From: Megaleporinus macrocephalus
Lineage: Eukaryota; Chordata; Actinopteri; Characiformes; Anostomidae
Assembly (NCBI GenBank): GCA_021613375.1
Contig: CM038711.1
Span: forward strand, 14,470,576 to 14,534,575
Length of the DNA stretch: 64,000 bases
Direction: 5' to 3'
A model generated the notes under the pieces. The model did not search any database. It saw only the letters and a program-made list of their open reading frames with translations, and had not been told where the DNA came from. This document shows, piece by piece, positions 23,448 through 34,839 of this stretch (positions are counted from its first letter, which is position 1; each line of letters begins with the position of its first letter). Position numbers and translations under genes: made by a program.

Positions 23448-23527
23448 ATGGTAAAATACATATACTGAATTTTTATGTACTCTAATGTGATTTCTTAATA
23501 TTGTTGTTGGATGTACTGTCATCTGCA
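23448..23527 (+). repeat. Unclassified repeat, member 2 of a pair
   Basis: Matches 19952-20032 in order and orientation with scattered substitutions. The match fades after TGTCATC in both copies. Confidence 0.75.
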
Positions 23528-23609
23528 CAGTGGTTTGCAAACATTTTAGTTGGTGGCATAGAAGCATTTATTCATTATGATTAAAAAAAAATAATAGCTT
23601 GCTTCTATA

Positions 23610-23810
23610 ATAGGTCGCCCGGTTCGATCCCCTAGAAAACAGGACACAACTAAAGTAAACAGGACACGACTAAAGGACACAACCTAACCCACAACAGTTC
23701 CCCGTTTTAGTGTGCTTACTGTCCCTTGTGTGTATGTTCACTAGTGTATATATGGGTTAAATGCGGAGGTCACATTGTGCTGTGTGCAAACACAAGTGGC
23801 AAATAGTTAA
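23610..23810 (+). mobile_element. 5'-truncated tRNA-derived SINE
   Basis: GGTTCGATCC at 23621-23630 matches the RNA polymerase III B box of tRNAs. It is followed by TGTATGTTCACTAGTGTATA, then GGGTTAAATGCGGAGGTCAC, a body I recognise from otophysan tRNA SINEs. No A box or cloverleaf precedes it, so the head is truncated and it is not a tRNA gene. An imperfect 20-bp tandem (ACAGGACACRACTAAAG) sits between the B box and the body. Confidence 0.65.
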
Positions 23811-24876
23811 TAAGGTAATACAGGGCACAATTCTCAGGGCATTATTCAATAAAAGTCTAAATAATCTGTCTAACAACTGATGAATGTTAAACATTGCTGC
23901 TACCCAAGAAAGAGGAGCTGGTTAGCATTAGCATAGCGAGTAAAACAGCAGCTTTCTTGCAAACATCAAAGCAGTTCAAGCTGAGCTATGAATACCTGAG
24001 TCATATTAGAGACATTTAGGGACCAAGCACTGGTTGAAAAATGAAGGGGAACACTCAGACACTGAACTTGAGCCATGAGCGAGGAATGGTCAACGATATT
24101 ATGGCTGCACAAACACTACACTCCATTTATCAAGCTTTTGTCAAATTTTATCACTGACTGCAAATTTATTTTGGTCTCTCCCCATTTGTATTTTGGTCTC
24201 TTTGGTCTCTTATTTTTGAGTATTTTGGTCTCTCCCCATTTGAATAAACGGGAGACTGATCTTGTCTAGAACTTATATGAACAATGCAAAGTGTTGACAC
24301 ATTACAGCATTTTGTGCTACTTCCACTTTTCCAAAAGTATGTTCATGCTGTGAAGAGTGTTCTTCCTGGACATTAAGTCTATTTGTGCTGTACTTCATCT
24401 CTTGTGGAGCTGCATTTTCAAAAGCAAATCAAACTTAGCTGTGTGCAAACTGTCTGACTTTCTTTTGTTTACAGAATGTAAAGCATTCAGCACATTCTCA
24501 GTTCATCCATTTCCTAAGCAGTACTGGATCTGCTAGGCATAATTCTAGAATCAGGAAACACCTTTTTTGTTAGGATTTGTATCTGTAACGTAGGCTAAAA
24601 AGATTTGGACAGACTGTTTACAAAAAGGCAGGCAAAAGCAGAAGTTCGAAACACAAACAGGCAAAAAACAGAGTAAGCCAAGCAAGATTTCATACTAGTT
24701 TAAGGGTAAAGCAAAAACAGTACCAGGGTGCAGCACAGTGCTTTACACTCACATTACCTGCCTAAAATGGCACACATTTTATTTAGCTACTGCCTTAATG
24801 TGACCCACTGTCCGCGTGACCTTAATAAGAATGCTCCGATTGGAATTCATGTTTATGTTGTATTGTTTTTCAAAAC
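23811..24876. other. Non-genic stretch with a small local repeat
   Basis: Around 24170-24245 the phrase TTTTGGTCTCTCCCCATTTG appears twice with a degenerate TTTGGTCTC unit between, a small local duplication. Nothing else is recognised. Confidence 0.5.
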
Positions 24877-24884
24877 GTATGCAC

Positions 24885-25714
24885 TAGCAATGGAAGGATC
24901 GATCGGCTATGTACTGGTATCGGACAATTTTTTATCTAAATATGCGATCGCTGATCCCGAGAGTCAATCGATGGCATTAAACAAATGAGCCTAATTTCTG
25001 TATTTCCAGCTAGTGTTTCATTTAGGAAGAGGAGAACTCCCGCTGGCCAGTTCCCTGCAATTCCTATCTGAACCACTAGGTGTCGTCTGGCAGTGTTTTA
25101 CCGTATGTGACGCAGACTCATCCAGGGCTTTTTTAAAATGTGTAAAATCAGTGTGTCTCGTTGGGGAACCAAGACAAAGACATTTAACACTACTAATCTG
25201 ATACAACACTGCACGCGGCTTAATACAGTGTGTATCACCAAACAGCAGAGCTAGCACGCACAGCGAGCACAAAACAAATAACCCAGAACACCGTGCAGAG
25301 CAGATCTGACCAGTACGAACAGTACAGCAGCAACAATTGTCGTTTAAAATAACCCAGAGTCTGCATCTAATGATGTTTTTAGTGCATTTATTTAATTAGC
25401 TTTTTTAGTTTTAAATTAAGGGTCTAAATTGAATGATTGCAGTATTGGTCATATTTGTTTGATTTACTTTGTTTATTTACTGGAAATTTTGCTAAAAATA
25501 TTATGCTGTTTCACATGAGCTCATTAAAAATGGTAATAAACCAGTTTAGATCATGTTTCATGACTTGCTTGCGCTAATAACTACTTGTAGCCCTGCCGTG
25601 GCATACAGCCCCGCCCTCAATCGCTATCGGCTATCGGCCAATCGCACTGAAAGGTAATTGGCGATTGGAATCGGCCTCAAAAACGCTGATCGGTCCATCT
25701 CTAGTCCATCTCTA
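24885..25714. mobile_element. hAT-type non-autonomous element, 830 bp, long copy
   Basis: The left end reads TAGCAATGGAAGGATCGATC. The right end, inverted, reads TAGAGATGGACTAGAGATGG, with GACCGATCAGC next. GTATGCAC flanks both sides exactly (24877-24884 and 25715-25722). The right end contains a small tandem duplication of TCCATCTCTAG. The same family occurs as a 147-bp deletion derivative at 56039-56185. The interior open frames on both strands (24728-24988, 25018-25272) have no transposase motifs. Confidence 0.92.
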
Positions 25715-25722
25715 GTATGCAC

Positions 25723-27309
25723 CATCATTCAACATTAACACAGTCAGCAGGAGCTAACATGAAGTTAGAGGCAGTAAACGCTGCAAAAGCGATACGTCTG
25801 ATCTCATGTCTTTGTCTCGTTCTAATGACAAACAGCAAATTAGGTTTCCGACAAAGGCTTGCTGTTGGAGTTTGTTTGTGTATTGATTACTTACGTGACT
25901 TTATTGAGACCAAATTCAGGGAACATTAAAGACATCATTTGATCTGCCACTGCCTAACCAGCCTTTCATTTAATGCTTACAATTTCTTCTATCCTTGGCT
26001 TAATGGATGCTGTTGTGACAGCTAGGTAGGCTAACAATACACAGTCTGAGCACGCACTCTGTCAGAGCGTTTCCCTACTATAAAGGATCCTAAGGGAAAT
26101 GATGGGAACGTAATGCAATGCATGAATGATTATTTAACCCGATAGTTAAGGGAAAATGTAAGAGTATCTAATGACAGCACAGAATCAGATGGACTGCAGG
26201 CTCTAATCGTAGACCCACAAGTGCACCTAAGGTAAGTGGACTTGATAAATGGACAATTAGTGTAGATACAAGGGGCTGTACTAAATGAAGTGTATTAAAG
26301 GGTAATCTTAAGGGAAATTTTGAGGGGAAAGGTGTTTAAGCAACCAGGCATATGCTTGCTTTACAGCCAAGAAGCCCAGCAAGTTTTGCATGTTGTCATA
26401 TATGGCTGTGTAGTCATGTGCACAGTACATGGATGTTCAACTGCCTCAGGAGCCTGATTGTAAGTGCTGCAAAATTTGAGAAGGAAGCTAAGAGGAAAAA
26501 GCTGAGAAGGAAGATGAACAACAGCTTTGTGTGAGAAGGTGCTAATTTAATGTGAATACCTACACAGATTAAGGCATGCAGTATCTACAGTACTTTCTCA
26601 ACTTTGTCTTTAATGTCTTTGACATTTCCTGCTGCTCCAGACAGCTAACCAGCACCATCACAGTTATGAAACAGAAACAAAAGCTACAGAGAGCAATCCC
26701 TGCAGCCTAGGTAGATAATCGTATGTCTAAAAAATTTAAAGAGAAGAAATCTGGTGGAATTCATTTTAATAACTAAGAATGTTATGGCTAATTGAATCCG
26801 GAGATCATGTCTCAGTACATGTGTATTTGTATACAAGTGGATTTTGACCGCTCCAACATACTGGACGCATAGACATAACACCTCAGATAGAGAACAGACA
26901 CTGTGACATCTATGTATGTACATCTATGGTTAGGGATTTTTTTACAGTGTTCAAAGTGAAGCATTTCTAACCAGGACAATAGTCTTAGTGCTACTAAAAA
27001 TGTTCAGAAGCATCAAATAACTGCGCTCTTAAGCAAAGATAATATACTCTTAAATATTCTTAAATACACTACACAGAAAACAACGTGTTCTTTGGAGCCG
27101 CAGAAGAACTTTGTAGTTCCCTAAAGAACTAGTTAAGAGGTTTAATTGGCTCGACGAACCTGACTTACTGCTCTGTGTATTATTACTGGATCATACAGTG
27201 CATAGTGGAACTGACTGTATGTGTAGTTTTCATACAGCGTTTATTTAAACACAATTTTCCTCATAGAATAATATTCAAATGATCAAATAGCACAAACACT
27301 TATACACAT
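25723..27309. other. Non-genic stretch, no recognised feature
   Basis: I see no repeat ends or arrays. Short open frames at 25717-25929, 26352-26534 and 26684-26923 have no recognised domain. Confidence 0.5.
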
Positions 27310-27855
27310 GTTACTAAGCACCTGGGTTTCCACAGCAACACCATAGCGGCACCTTAGCAACCACCTGGGTTCCCATAGCAACAGCCTAGGAACACATTAG
27401 CAAGCACTTGGGATACAACAGCTATGACCTGGCAACAACTGAGCAACTGCCTGGGTTTTCAAAACAACAACCTAGTAACACATTAGCAACCACTTGAGTT
27501 TCTATAGCAACATTCATAGCAACAGCCTAGCAACACCTTAGCAAGCACTTGGGATGCCAAAGCAATGCCCTACCAACACTTTAGCAACCACTTGGGATTC
27601 CATAGCTACAGCCTAGCAACACCTTAGCAACCACCTGGGTTTTCACAGCAACAGCCTAGCAACAATGTAGCAACCACCTGGCATTATACTGCAACAGCCT
27701 AGCAACAACTTAGCGACCTTCTGGGTTTCTGTACCAACAGCATAGCAACATTTTAGCGACTGCCTGGGTTTCCATGGCAATAGCCTAGCAACAATTTAGC
27801 AACTATAAGGAATAACAACTTAAGCAACCACCAGGGGTTTGACAACTTAGCAACA
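27310..27855 (+). repeat. Minisatellite of about 43-bp units with X-box-like cores
   Basis: About twelve diverged units of the form TTAGCAACCACCTGGG-TTTCCATAGCAACAGCCTAGCAACACC recur at roughly 43-bp spacing. Many units hold a 14-mer near GTTTCCATAGCAAC (27326-27339, 27369-27382, 27498-27511, 27639-27652, 27725-27738, 27778-27791). That 14-mer matches the RFX X-box form. Unit-to-unit variation is moderate, with one insertion near 27510-27530. There is no open frame through the array. Arrays with this CCTAGCAAC motif are known to me from other fishes. Confidence 0.92.
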
Positions 27856-29399
27856 TCCATTAACTTTTTCTTTATAATTTCAATACAGAAGCATCTGTAA
27901 AACGTTTCTTTTGTTCTTCTATTTTCTGTGGCACTCCAAATAATCCATTCTGGCAACTATTTTAATAATGTTTTAATCCGGCACATTGAGTCGGCCTCCT
28001 TTACTGTTATTTCCTCACAAACCTACAGCCTTATCACTTGACTGGAGAATTATACTCACTCAGATAAGGTCTTAAGGTCTGCAGCACCATTTCTCTCATG
28101 TCCGTGTGGAAGACGTTTGTATTTTAATGGCAGGTACAAGGAGCTCGGCAATCAGATGCAGCACTGTCCTGATTATAATTACAGGTTTCATACACACTTA
28201 GTGCTGTACCTCAAGGATCTCATGGAACAGCATTTCCTTTAGCGATACTGAGCGTTCACAAGCCCATACGCTTGTGAACCTAAGTTGCCCTTTTTCACTG
28301 ATCTGAAGTCAGATTAGGGCTTACTCTTACAGCATAATCATTAAAAAGCATCTTTTCATACTACAATGGTCCAAGATTAGCAAGAAAAGGGCGACTCTCG
28401 CCCAGGGAAAAAAGTAACAGGTCATGAACTGATTCAGGCCTGAGTCAGACTGTTAGAAAAGGAGCCAAAATCTGATTTGCCTAGAGTGATTATAATTTTA
28501 AAGGCCACAAATTTGAGTGCAATGCAGTAATGTAGTTAGATGAGTACTTTTTATGGTACAAGTCAGACGGTGAAGCTTCTGCTGTAAATATGGTATTGGA
28601 AAGAAAATGACTGCACTCAGCAGTCTCCTGTAATGCACATCTTGCACAACACTAATTGCTTTTAAAAGTGTCAACAAAACTAGCTGCTGTACGGTTACTG
28701 CTAATGCCTTAAGGACCTCATCTATTGCTTTGACTCTATTGTTACACCAGCTCCTCAGAAGCTCTTCCTGTTTACAGTCCCCTCTGGTCAGCATCCTCCA
28801 CTATCTGTAATTCAAGCTCGAGATATTGATATTTTTTCCAATAGTCAAGGTGCACTGTCCACTCATAGCCCTCATATAAAAAGTGAAGGCTTCAATAATG
28901 TGCGCTGATCATTTGTAAAGGGACCTGCAAGGCCTCAATGCCTTTGTAAACTTGATGATACTTCAGTACACAGCTGTCCTATAACCCTGAGTCACAGTTA
29001 TTGCTGTTATACTGTTTTTCACTTGTGGCTCATGAATATAAGTGGAAAAATTCTAAAAGGTTGACTGTAAACGTTAAAACCCATTTTTGCAAAAGAAGAT
29101 ACTTTCTTATAATCTAAATTTGATGTAAATTTCTGTTGCAAGTAGGGAAGGCACAACACTGAAAAACAAATAAAACTGACATTAAATTAAAACATAACTT
29201 TTGAAAACAGTTACCGTATGTGGGATATAGTATACAGGGCAATATTGATCCATGCACAAGAAGGAATAAATCCTGTGCGAACACAAAAGAGATTACATCT
29301 TATTTTGAAATCTGTGCCGCCAACTATTAATGTGTTACTGAAGATGTGGGTGTCTTTGCATTCCTTGGAATCACAATTATTGTTTATAATAATGATGTG
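27856..29399. other. Non-genic stretch, no recognised feature
   Basis: No transposon signatures. The 98-codon minus-strand frame at 28498-28794 shows no recognised family. Confidence 0.5.
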
Positions 29400-29545
29400 T
29401 GTATAAAAATACTGATATACTTAAGTCTTATGTAATATTGCTTTGTGATACTGTACTTACTCTCAAAAACTTACTCTCAAAGTTGTAATTTACATTCAGT
29501 CATTAGACTCTTCCACTTCAAGGTAAAGAAGCAGTTGCACTTGCA
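29400..29545. repeat. Degenerate relative of the 42997 hAT element
   Basis: TTGTGATACTGTACTTACTC and AGACTCTTCCACTTCAAGGT align in order with motifs in the copies at 34556-34831 and 42997-43364. Ends and target duplication cannot be seen. Confidence 0.4.
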
Positions 29546-31042
29546 GACTTGCAAAACTGGCAATAGAGAATGCAAATCAAATCCAAATATTACTTACTGA
29601 TTAACAGACTATGCTATTAAATATTCAGTAACATAATTATATTAGAGTAAAAGAAAACACTAATAAATTGAAGTCGAAAGCTTTAAAAGACAGTGGGTTC
29701 TGAAGTACATCTGCACAGGAACAGCAGGAAAGATTAGTTTGAAAGCAGACAACATCATCTTGGCCCAGAAGCAACATGAGATCATTTTTGTTTATTTATT
29801 TATTTACTATTCATTTATTCTCTCCCTGTAACCTTGTATTACTGACAAACGAAAAATAACAATTCGTTTATAACAAGGCTCCCCAATTAGTATTAAGAGG
29901 ATGCTGATTGAGCCATGATCTAGTGCTTTTACTGGATTCTGTGCAATTAGCTCTTCAAGAATGAGGTCAAATGCACTTAAAGGATTAGACTAATTTAGAT
30001 CATTTCAACGTGACTATAATAGGTTGAGCAAAGAGTAAAAATCGGAAGCAATCTGTGAAATCCTAATGATGGCAGTGACGTCAGTTTGCAGGGTGCAGTG
30101 CAGTGGACTGGGGCAGAACCTTACCAGCCATTAAGCGCCATCAGCTGCAGGCTTCCAATCCCATTACACCTGCTCTTCTGCAATATTCATGCTACTCACT
30201 CACTTACACTCCTAACGACTCCATACGGCATTGTCGAGACGGTGAAAAACATCACACGTTATCAGCAAGACGACGAGGCACAGGAAGAATGCTGGTTACT
30301 TGCATTTCGGGTTCTGGTAGAATACCTCATCATCCTGACTTACACACAGTGGCAGTGCATGTGCCCAGTCCCCACTCATTAACACCATTAAAAACAAGCT
30401 GTCAGCTAACGTCCTGGGAGGTTGCTGACACAGTTTAGTTACTCTACCATCTATGCATTATGCATTTGCCCCCGAATCCCAAGGTGTGTGGCATATCACA
30501 TTGTCTTTTGATTAAGGATGCTGGCGGCCATTTGTCATTGGGTGCCCTCTAAGCAACCTTTCAAGTGAATACAGCAGATGTTAAAAGCCTTCACATTACG
30601 TCGCACAAGAAAACACACTTGTAAAGTATGATAAGTGCTGTTTTTGGCTGTTGTGACTGGGTCTAATGTAGCAGGTTTATCCAGAATATCAGTTGAAATT
30701 ATCTATTAGGAATGAGTTTTGTCACAAGCACTCCATTGGTATGGCACAAGCAAGCATCGAAACAACGCAAAGCATGATGGTTTAACTGAGGAGCTGAGTG
30801 TGGGGTGTTTAAATCATGTTTCAAATGAATTGAAAACACAGCAGTCCCTCGATCATCTCCCGCTGGCCAGTCCTTTGCATCTGAAAAAGCCACTTTGTTT
30901 CCAGGCAGTGAGCAAAAACACTGGCCAGTCTTTGGACAGCACAGCGATTGCAATGATTTCCTGTCGCACTGCCTAAAAAGCCAGATCACCCACAGCATCT
31001 GACAAGGTATAGATGCATGAGATGTACATAAGACGTTCTACT
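29546..31042. other. Non-genic stretch with one candidate regulatory block
   Basis: 29790-29820 is TTTA-rich. The balanced-composition part at 30065-30430 is described separately. The overlapping 98- and 111-codon frames there show no recognised domain. Confidence 0.45.
30065..30430. promoter_or_regulatory. Candidate conserved block with a full CRE palindrome
   Basis: TGACGTCA, the palindromic cAMP-response element, is at 30076-30083, at the left edge of a 350-bp block that is GC-richer than its flanks. No repeat family is recognised in it. A single 8-mer can occur by chance, so the evidence is weak. Confidence 0.25.
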
Positions 31043-31092
31043 CAAACTTGCTGTTCCACATTAAATGGTGCAGCATTTATATTCAGGCACTT
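31043..31092 (+). repeat. Single arm related to the 21.8-kb hairpin repeat
   Basis: TTCCACATTAAATGGTGCAG followed by TATTCAGGCACTTG lines up with the left arm and loop of the 21774-21889 hairpin. The second arm is absent. Confidence 0.55.
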
Positions 31093-32231
31093 GTGCAGGT
31101 GCCGGGATGTACCTGCTGCTCCAAAATGTTGTTGAAAAAAAAGACAATTCATAGACATTTTGATAAGAAACAACATTAAGCACCCTTTTTGAAAGGTTCA
31201 CTGGCTTGTTTTGGAAAAGTCAGAAATGTGGGGTTTTTTTGGAATTTTAAGGATTTTACAAAAGAAACAAAGACAAAATACAGCAAGTAAAGTATATAAG
31301 AAATATCTAAGATTCTGCATTATTTCTAGGTTCCTTTGGTAAAATGTCAGGAAATTTGTGATGCTGACATTGGGGAAGTCAATGCCAGTTTAAGTATATG
31401 CTGGCATTAAAGCAAAAGTAGGAATCAAGCAAAAGAATAATATATATGAGTACTAATACATTCTGAAATTCATTCTTTATTTTATGTATATTTACAGAAA
31501 TTAAAATGTTTACATATTGTATTTTTTTATTTAAACTGTTGCTGATTGTTGATGATAGAAATTTAGAAGAAGTCAAAAAATAAGAAAATGATGCATTTTC
31601 ACTAGTGTTTTTGGATCTCACTGTATAGCCATACATACACTACCATACCACTATAGACCTGCAAGAGCTTGGATGCACAAGGGCTCATGGGAAATGCTGG
31701 GCTTACAGTAAAAGAGAATTTAATCCTGTAAGTTGTGACTGTGTGGACATTATGTGTGCAGCAATGCCGGGTCATTCTCTGCTGGGCTGTGGGTGTAGTG
31801 TAAACAGTGGTAGAGTCTACCATGTGCAGGAGATGTATGGCTGCTGGTGACCTGCCTGCTTCCTGGCCATTAAATCTAGCACTGGCGGTGGTTCTCCCTG
31901 CTGCCGTGTGAAATGAACAAGCCTTTGTTTCCATCATCTTTTTCTTCACGCTGATTCTACAAAACATATATAAAAACATATATATATATATATATGAACG
32001 CATAGTGCAAAAACTACGGGACCTCAATCAATACACACGGAAATTGCTTTTTATGCCTACTGTGAAAAATGGTTCAGGGGTTAAGAGGCAGCAGTTGAAG
32101 GACAATGATATTTCAGGTTTCCTTGAAAGGGTCTACATTTTGTTGGTTCTTTCAAAATGCCCAGCATCTGTCGGCACATGAGTCCCATTCAATGTCATTT
32201 CAGCACTCTAGAAACAGACTATTCCCTGTAT
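31093..32231. other. Non-genic stretch with a (TA)n run
   Basis: A (TA)n run lies at 31975-31995. The 141-codon minus-strand frame at 31602-32027 reads through that run and has no recognised domain. Confidence 0.5.
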
Positions 32232-32236
32232 CGTTG

Positions 32237-32452
32237 CTGTCCAAAGAAAAACGAGTATCTCCAAAATGGCAGGAGATGACAAAAAGTGACTTTTTCAATG
32301 AAGTTTTTTGGAACTATTTTTGAGCATTTCTATTGGTCCATTCATCATAACATATTCTTACAACGTAAACAGCTGCTGTTGGGTGCAAACGAGGTAGGAA
32401 AATAAAAATAAACAAAAATGGAGATGTTTTTCTTTGGACAGTGATAAACGTT
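32237..32452. mobile_element. Inverted-repeat element family P, copy with both arms
   Basis: The left arm CTGTCCAAAGAAAAACGAGT then ATCTCCAAAATGG is the inverted counterpart of the right arm AAAATGGAGATG then TTTTTCTTTGGACAG (ending about 32441). Between the arms is TGAGCATTTCTATTGGTCCA, shared with 16853-17010 and 56212-56350. Short palindromic elements without coding capacity are typical MITEs. The target duplication is not clear. Confidence 0.75.
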
Positions 32453-32607
32453 TACCACAATTGCTCAAAGCAATAAAGATGTCAACCTCATAATGAATGA
32501 ACAACGTCATAAAAAAAATAAACAAACCAATAAATAAGTAAATAAAAACTCTCATTAACTTCTTTATAGGTTTTTCAGGTGGTGAAAAAGCTGCCCCTCT
32601 TTATAAC

Positions 32608-32715
32608 CTTGTCACAAAGGCCACTTAATGATGCACACAAACTGTATAACTGCTGATTTTGGTGTTATACTCTGGTCACTGAATTATCCTGAATAATGTC
32701 AGCCTTTTTCTGGAG
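32608..32715 (+). repeat. Local segment duplication, copy 1
   Basis: Shares GTCACA-AGGCCAC-TAATGATGCACAC, TTTTGGTGTTATACTC and ATCCTGAATAA-GTC with copy 2 at 33203-33345 in the same order. Confidence 0.8.
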
Positions 32716-33202
32716 ACCGCATTACATAACTGTATTTACTGTTTAAACCTGGAAACTAAAAAGCTAAAACTATTCCAAATGAAGGAGAATCCTGCTTTAG
32801 TGGAACTATTTCTGTTCTATTCTATCCCACAGATTCAGTCCCGTTCATTCTTTATCCTCTCTTACCTCCAGTTCTGCTTTGCACTTCACAGCTGTTCTCT
32901 AAAATAATATTTCACACTTTGCAGTAGCTAAAAAAGGCAGCTCACTCTTTCACATATGCTTAGTTTAGCACTCGGCCCTAGAGCAAAATGTAACATTATA
33001 TGCGCTTTGTCCAATAGAGTGCAACGAGAGGGAAAAAGGAAGCCTACAACACAATGCAAAGCAATTATTGGAGTCAAAATATTCCTGTAAATTCTTTAAT
33101 AGTGTGTTGGCCTTTTTTGTTGAGGTAATAAAAAAACAGCTTTACAGTTTATTTTATATTGGAGATGAGGCTACTTGTGGTTCACTGTGCTTGAGCTGTA
33201 AA

Positions 33203-33345
33203 ATCATGTCACACAGGCCACGTAATGATGCACACTATATATAACTACACCTAACAAGCTGTCACATATCTACAGTCAATTCAGATTTTTGGTGTTATAC
33301 TCCGATCTCTGACAATATCCTGAATAACGTCGTCCTTTTCCTACA
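33203..33345 (+). repeat. Local segment duplication, copy 2
   Basis: Same motif order as 32608-32715 but with about 38 extra bases (33250-33288) between the two matched halves. The pair lies in direct orientation about 600 bp apart. Confidence 0.8.
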
Positions 33346-34319
33346 GAGCTTGATTTAAGTGTAGCCTTTAGTTGGATTTTTTTAATCTACATTTATTAAC
33401 ACATTTGTAAATAGTGTTTATGCAGACTTATAGACATAGCTAGAGCATAAACTGAGTGGTTCTTTATTAAGTGCTTCAACTCTTTCCATGAGAGACTGCT
33501 TAGTCAGTCATGCGCTAAAGATGATGTTTTCAACGTGGGTAGACCTGCGCCTACTGATTGGGCATATGCAAAAACTAAACTCTATTTTCTTTATTTTTAA
33601 CACGATTTCAAAACATTAGCTGCTATTTACTATGTCAACATTTCTTGGCAAACAAAGATGGAAAAAATGTATAGATATTCTACACAAGTTAAAACAGTGC
33701 TATAAATATCTTCATCTTAGCAAGCTCAGGCATTTGAATAAATATGAACAAACACACTAAAACCTCTCTTTGCCTGTGGTGATGTGGTGGCGTGTGCTGA
33801 CTGACTGGGCCCAAAGGCAAATTAGTCTAGTTGTGGAGAGCTTCACATTACATGGATAGGAATTTCAAATGAACTTTTTACTAGTAACAGCAAATATTCT
33901 GCAACATAAAGGTTTACTCCATCTCCAATAAAGTTACATTTTTAGAAATGACAAAACTGTGCACAGTACATCAACATGCGTACAGCAGAGTTCTTATACA
34001 TTTACTCCACAGAAGAAAGGACAGAAATACTACTACACATGGCTATGGCAATTAAGAAGCTTTATGCTGCCAGAAGGCCTCTGGGGTAGGTTAGCACATA
34101 GCAAGCATCAACGAAAAGCAAAAATCAGCAAACTAATTCTGAAATATGATGTGGTTTGGCCAAAAAAATAGCATAAACATGCAATTACAATTTGTATAAT
34201 TACATTATTTGTAAATTTCAGATTGACACTTTCCTTGATGTAAATTTCAAGTGGCATGTCAACCGTGGTCAAGTTTTGGGTTTATTGTAGAAGACTAATA
34301 GTAAGAGTTACTGTCTACT

Positions 34320-34512
34320 GAGTGTCGTATGCATTTTGCTTGTTTATTCTTTTTATAAACAAACACTTTCATTTTTTATTTTTAATTATAAAAAAGAGAA
34401 ATAATATCTTTAATTTTATTTACTTCAATTTATCAATATATTATTATACTTATATATATATAACTGTCTGTTTCTGCTTTGCATATGACAATAAAACTTA
34501 TTTAAAACTTAT
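34320..34512 (+). mobile_element. LINE 3' tail of the same group as 2466-3113
   Basis: ATTTACTTCAATTTATCAATA, a TTATTATACTT block, AACTGTCTGTTTCTGCTTTG and GACAATAAAACTTATT follow the same order as the 3' region at 2930-3100. The end has an imperfect TTAAAACTTATT repeat in place of TTGAATC. No coding part is left. Confidence 0.65.
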
Positions 34513-34555
34513 TAAAACATAATTTGAAAGTCTTGAAACAAGTTTTTCAAATTAT

Positions 34556-34831
34556 GCTAGATGGCAGTACTGTAATCCTTTTTCAGCACTTAGATTCTTC
34601 CACTCCAATGTAAACAAGTAACATAATGGCACACTGCCTATGTTAGCATTAGTAAACCTATGCAAATGGTGGTATGTTTTTATACTTTGGACGATTTACT
34701 AAAACAAAAAAAAAAAAAACATGAAAAAAAACAATATCTCACTTTTCTGGCAATATTGTAATATATTAACTTGGAACCCCTGTATTGTGGTATGTGTTGT
34801 ATCACCAGGTTCTTGCTGATATATAACCCTA
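34556..34831. mobile_element. Degenerate hAT element, relative of 42997-43364
   Basis: GCTAGATGGCAGT-CTGTAAT, TTGTATCACCAGGTTCTTGC and the end ATATATAACCCTA match the 42997 element in order. The right end is at 34831. The left end is not found, and A-rich runs (34703-34730) interrupt it. Confidence 0.6.
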
Positions 34832-34839
34832 ATTATAAG

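Larger units (their letters stand above)
32453..34319. other. Non-genic stretch containing a local duplication
   Basis: The segments 32608-32715 and 33203-33345 are related and listed separately. Nothing else is recognised. Confidence 0.5.

Noticed and set aside
23621..23630. tRNA gene suggested by a perfect B-box-like GGTTCGATCC
   Set aside because: No A box, acceptor stem or anticodon arm can be laid out upstream; the downstream body is that of a SINE.
27310..27855. CRISPR-like array
   Set aside because: The units vary throughout, there are no unique spacers between constant repeats, and the surrounding DNA is vertebrate.
32237..32452. Family P element as a microRNA gene
   Set aside because: The arms are interrupted by a long middle of more than 130 bp, and related copies elsewhere show it is a transposon-type repeat.
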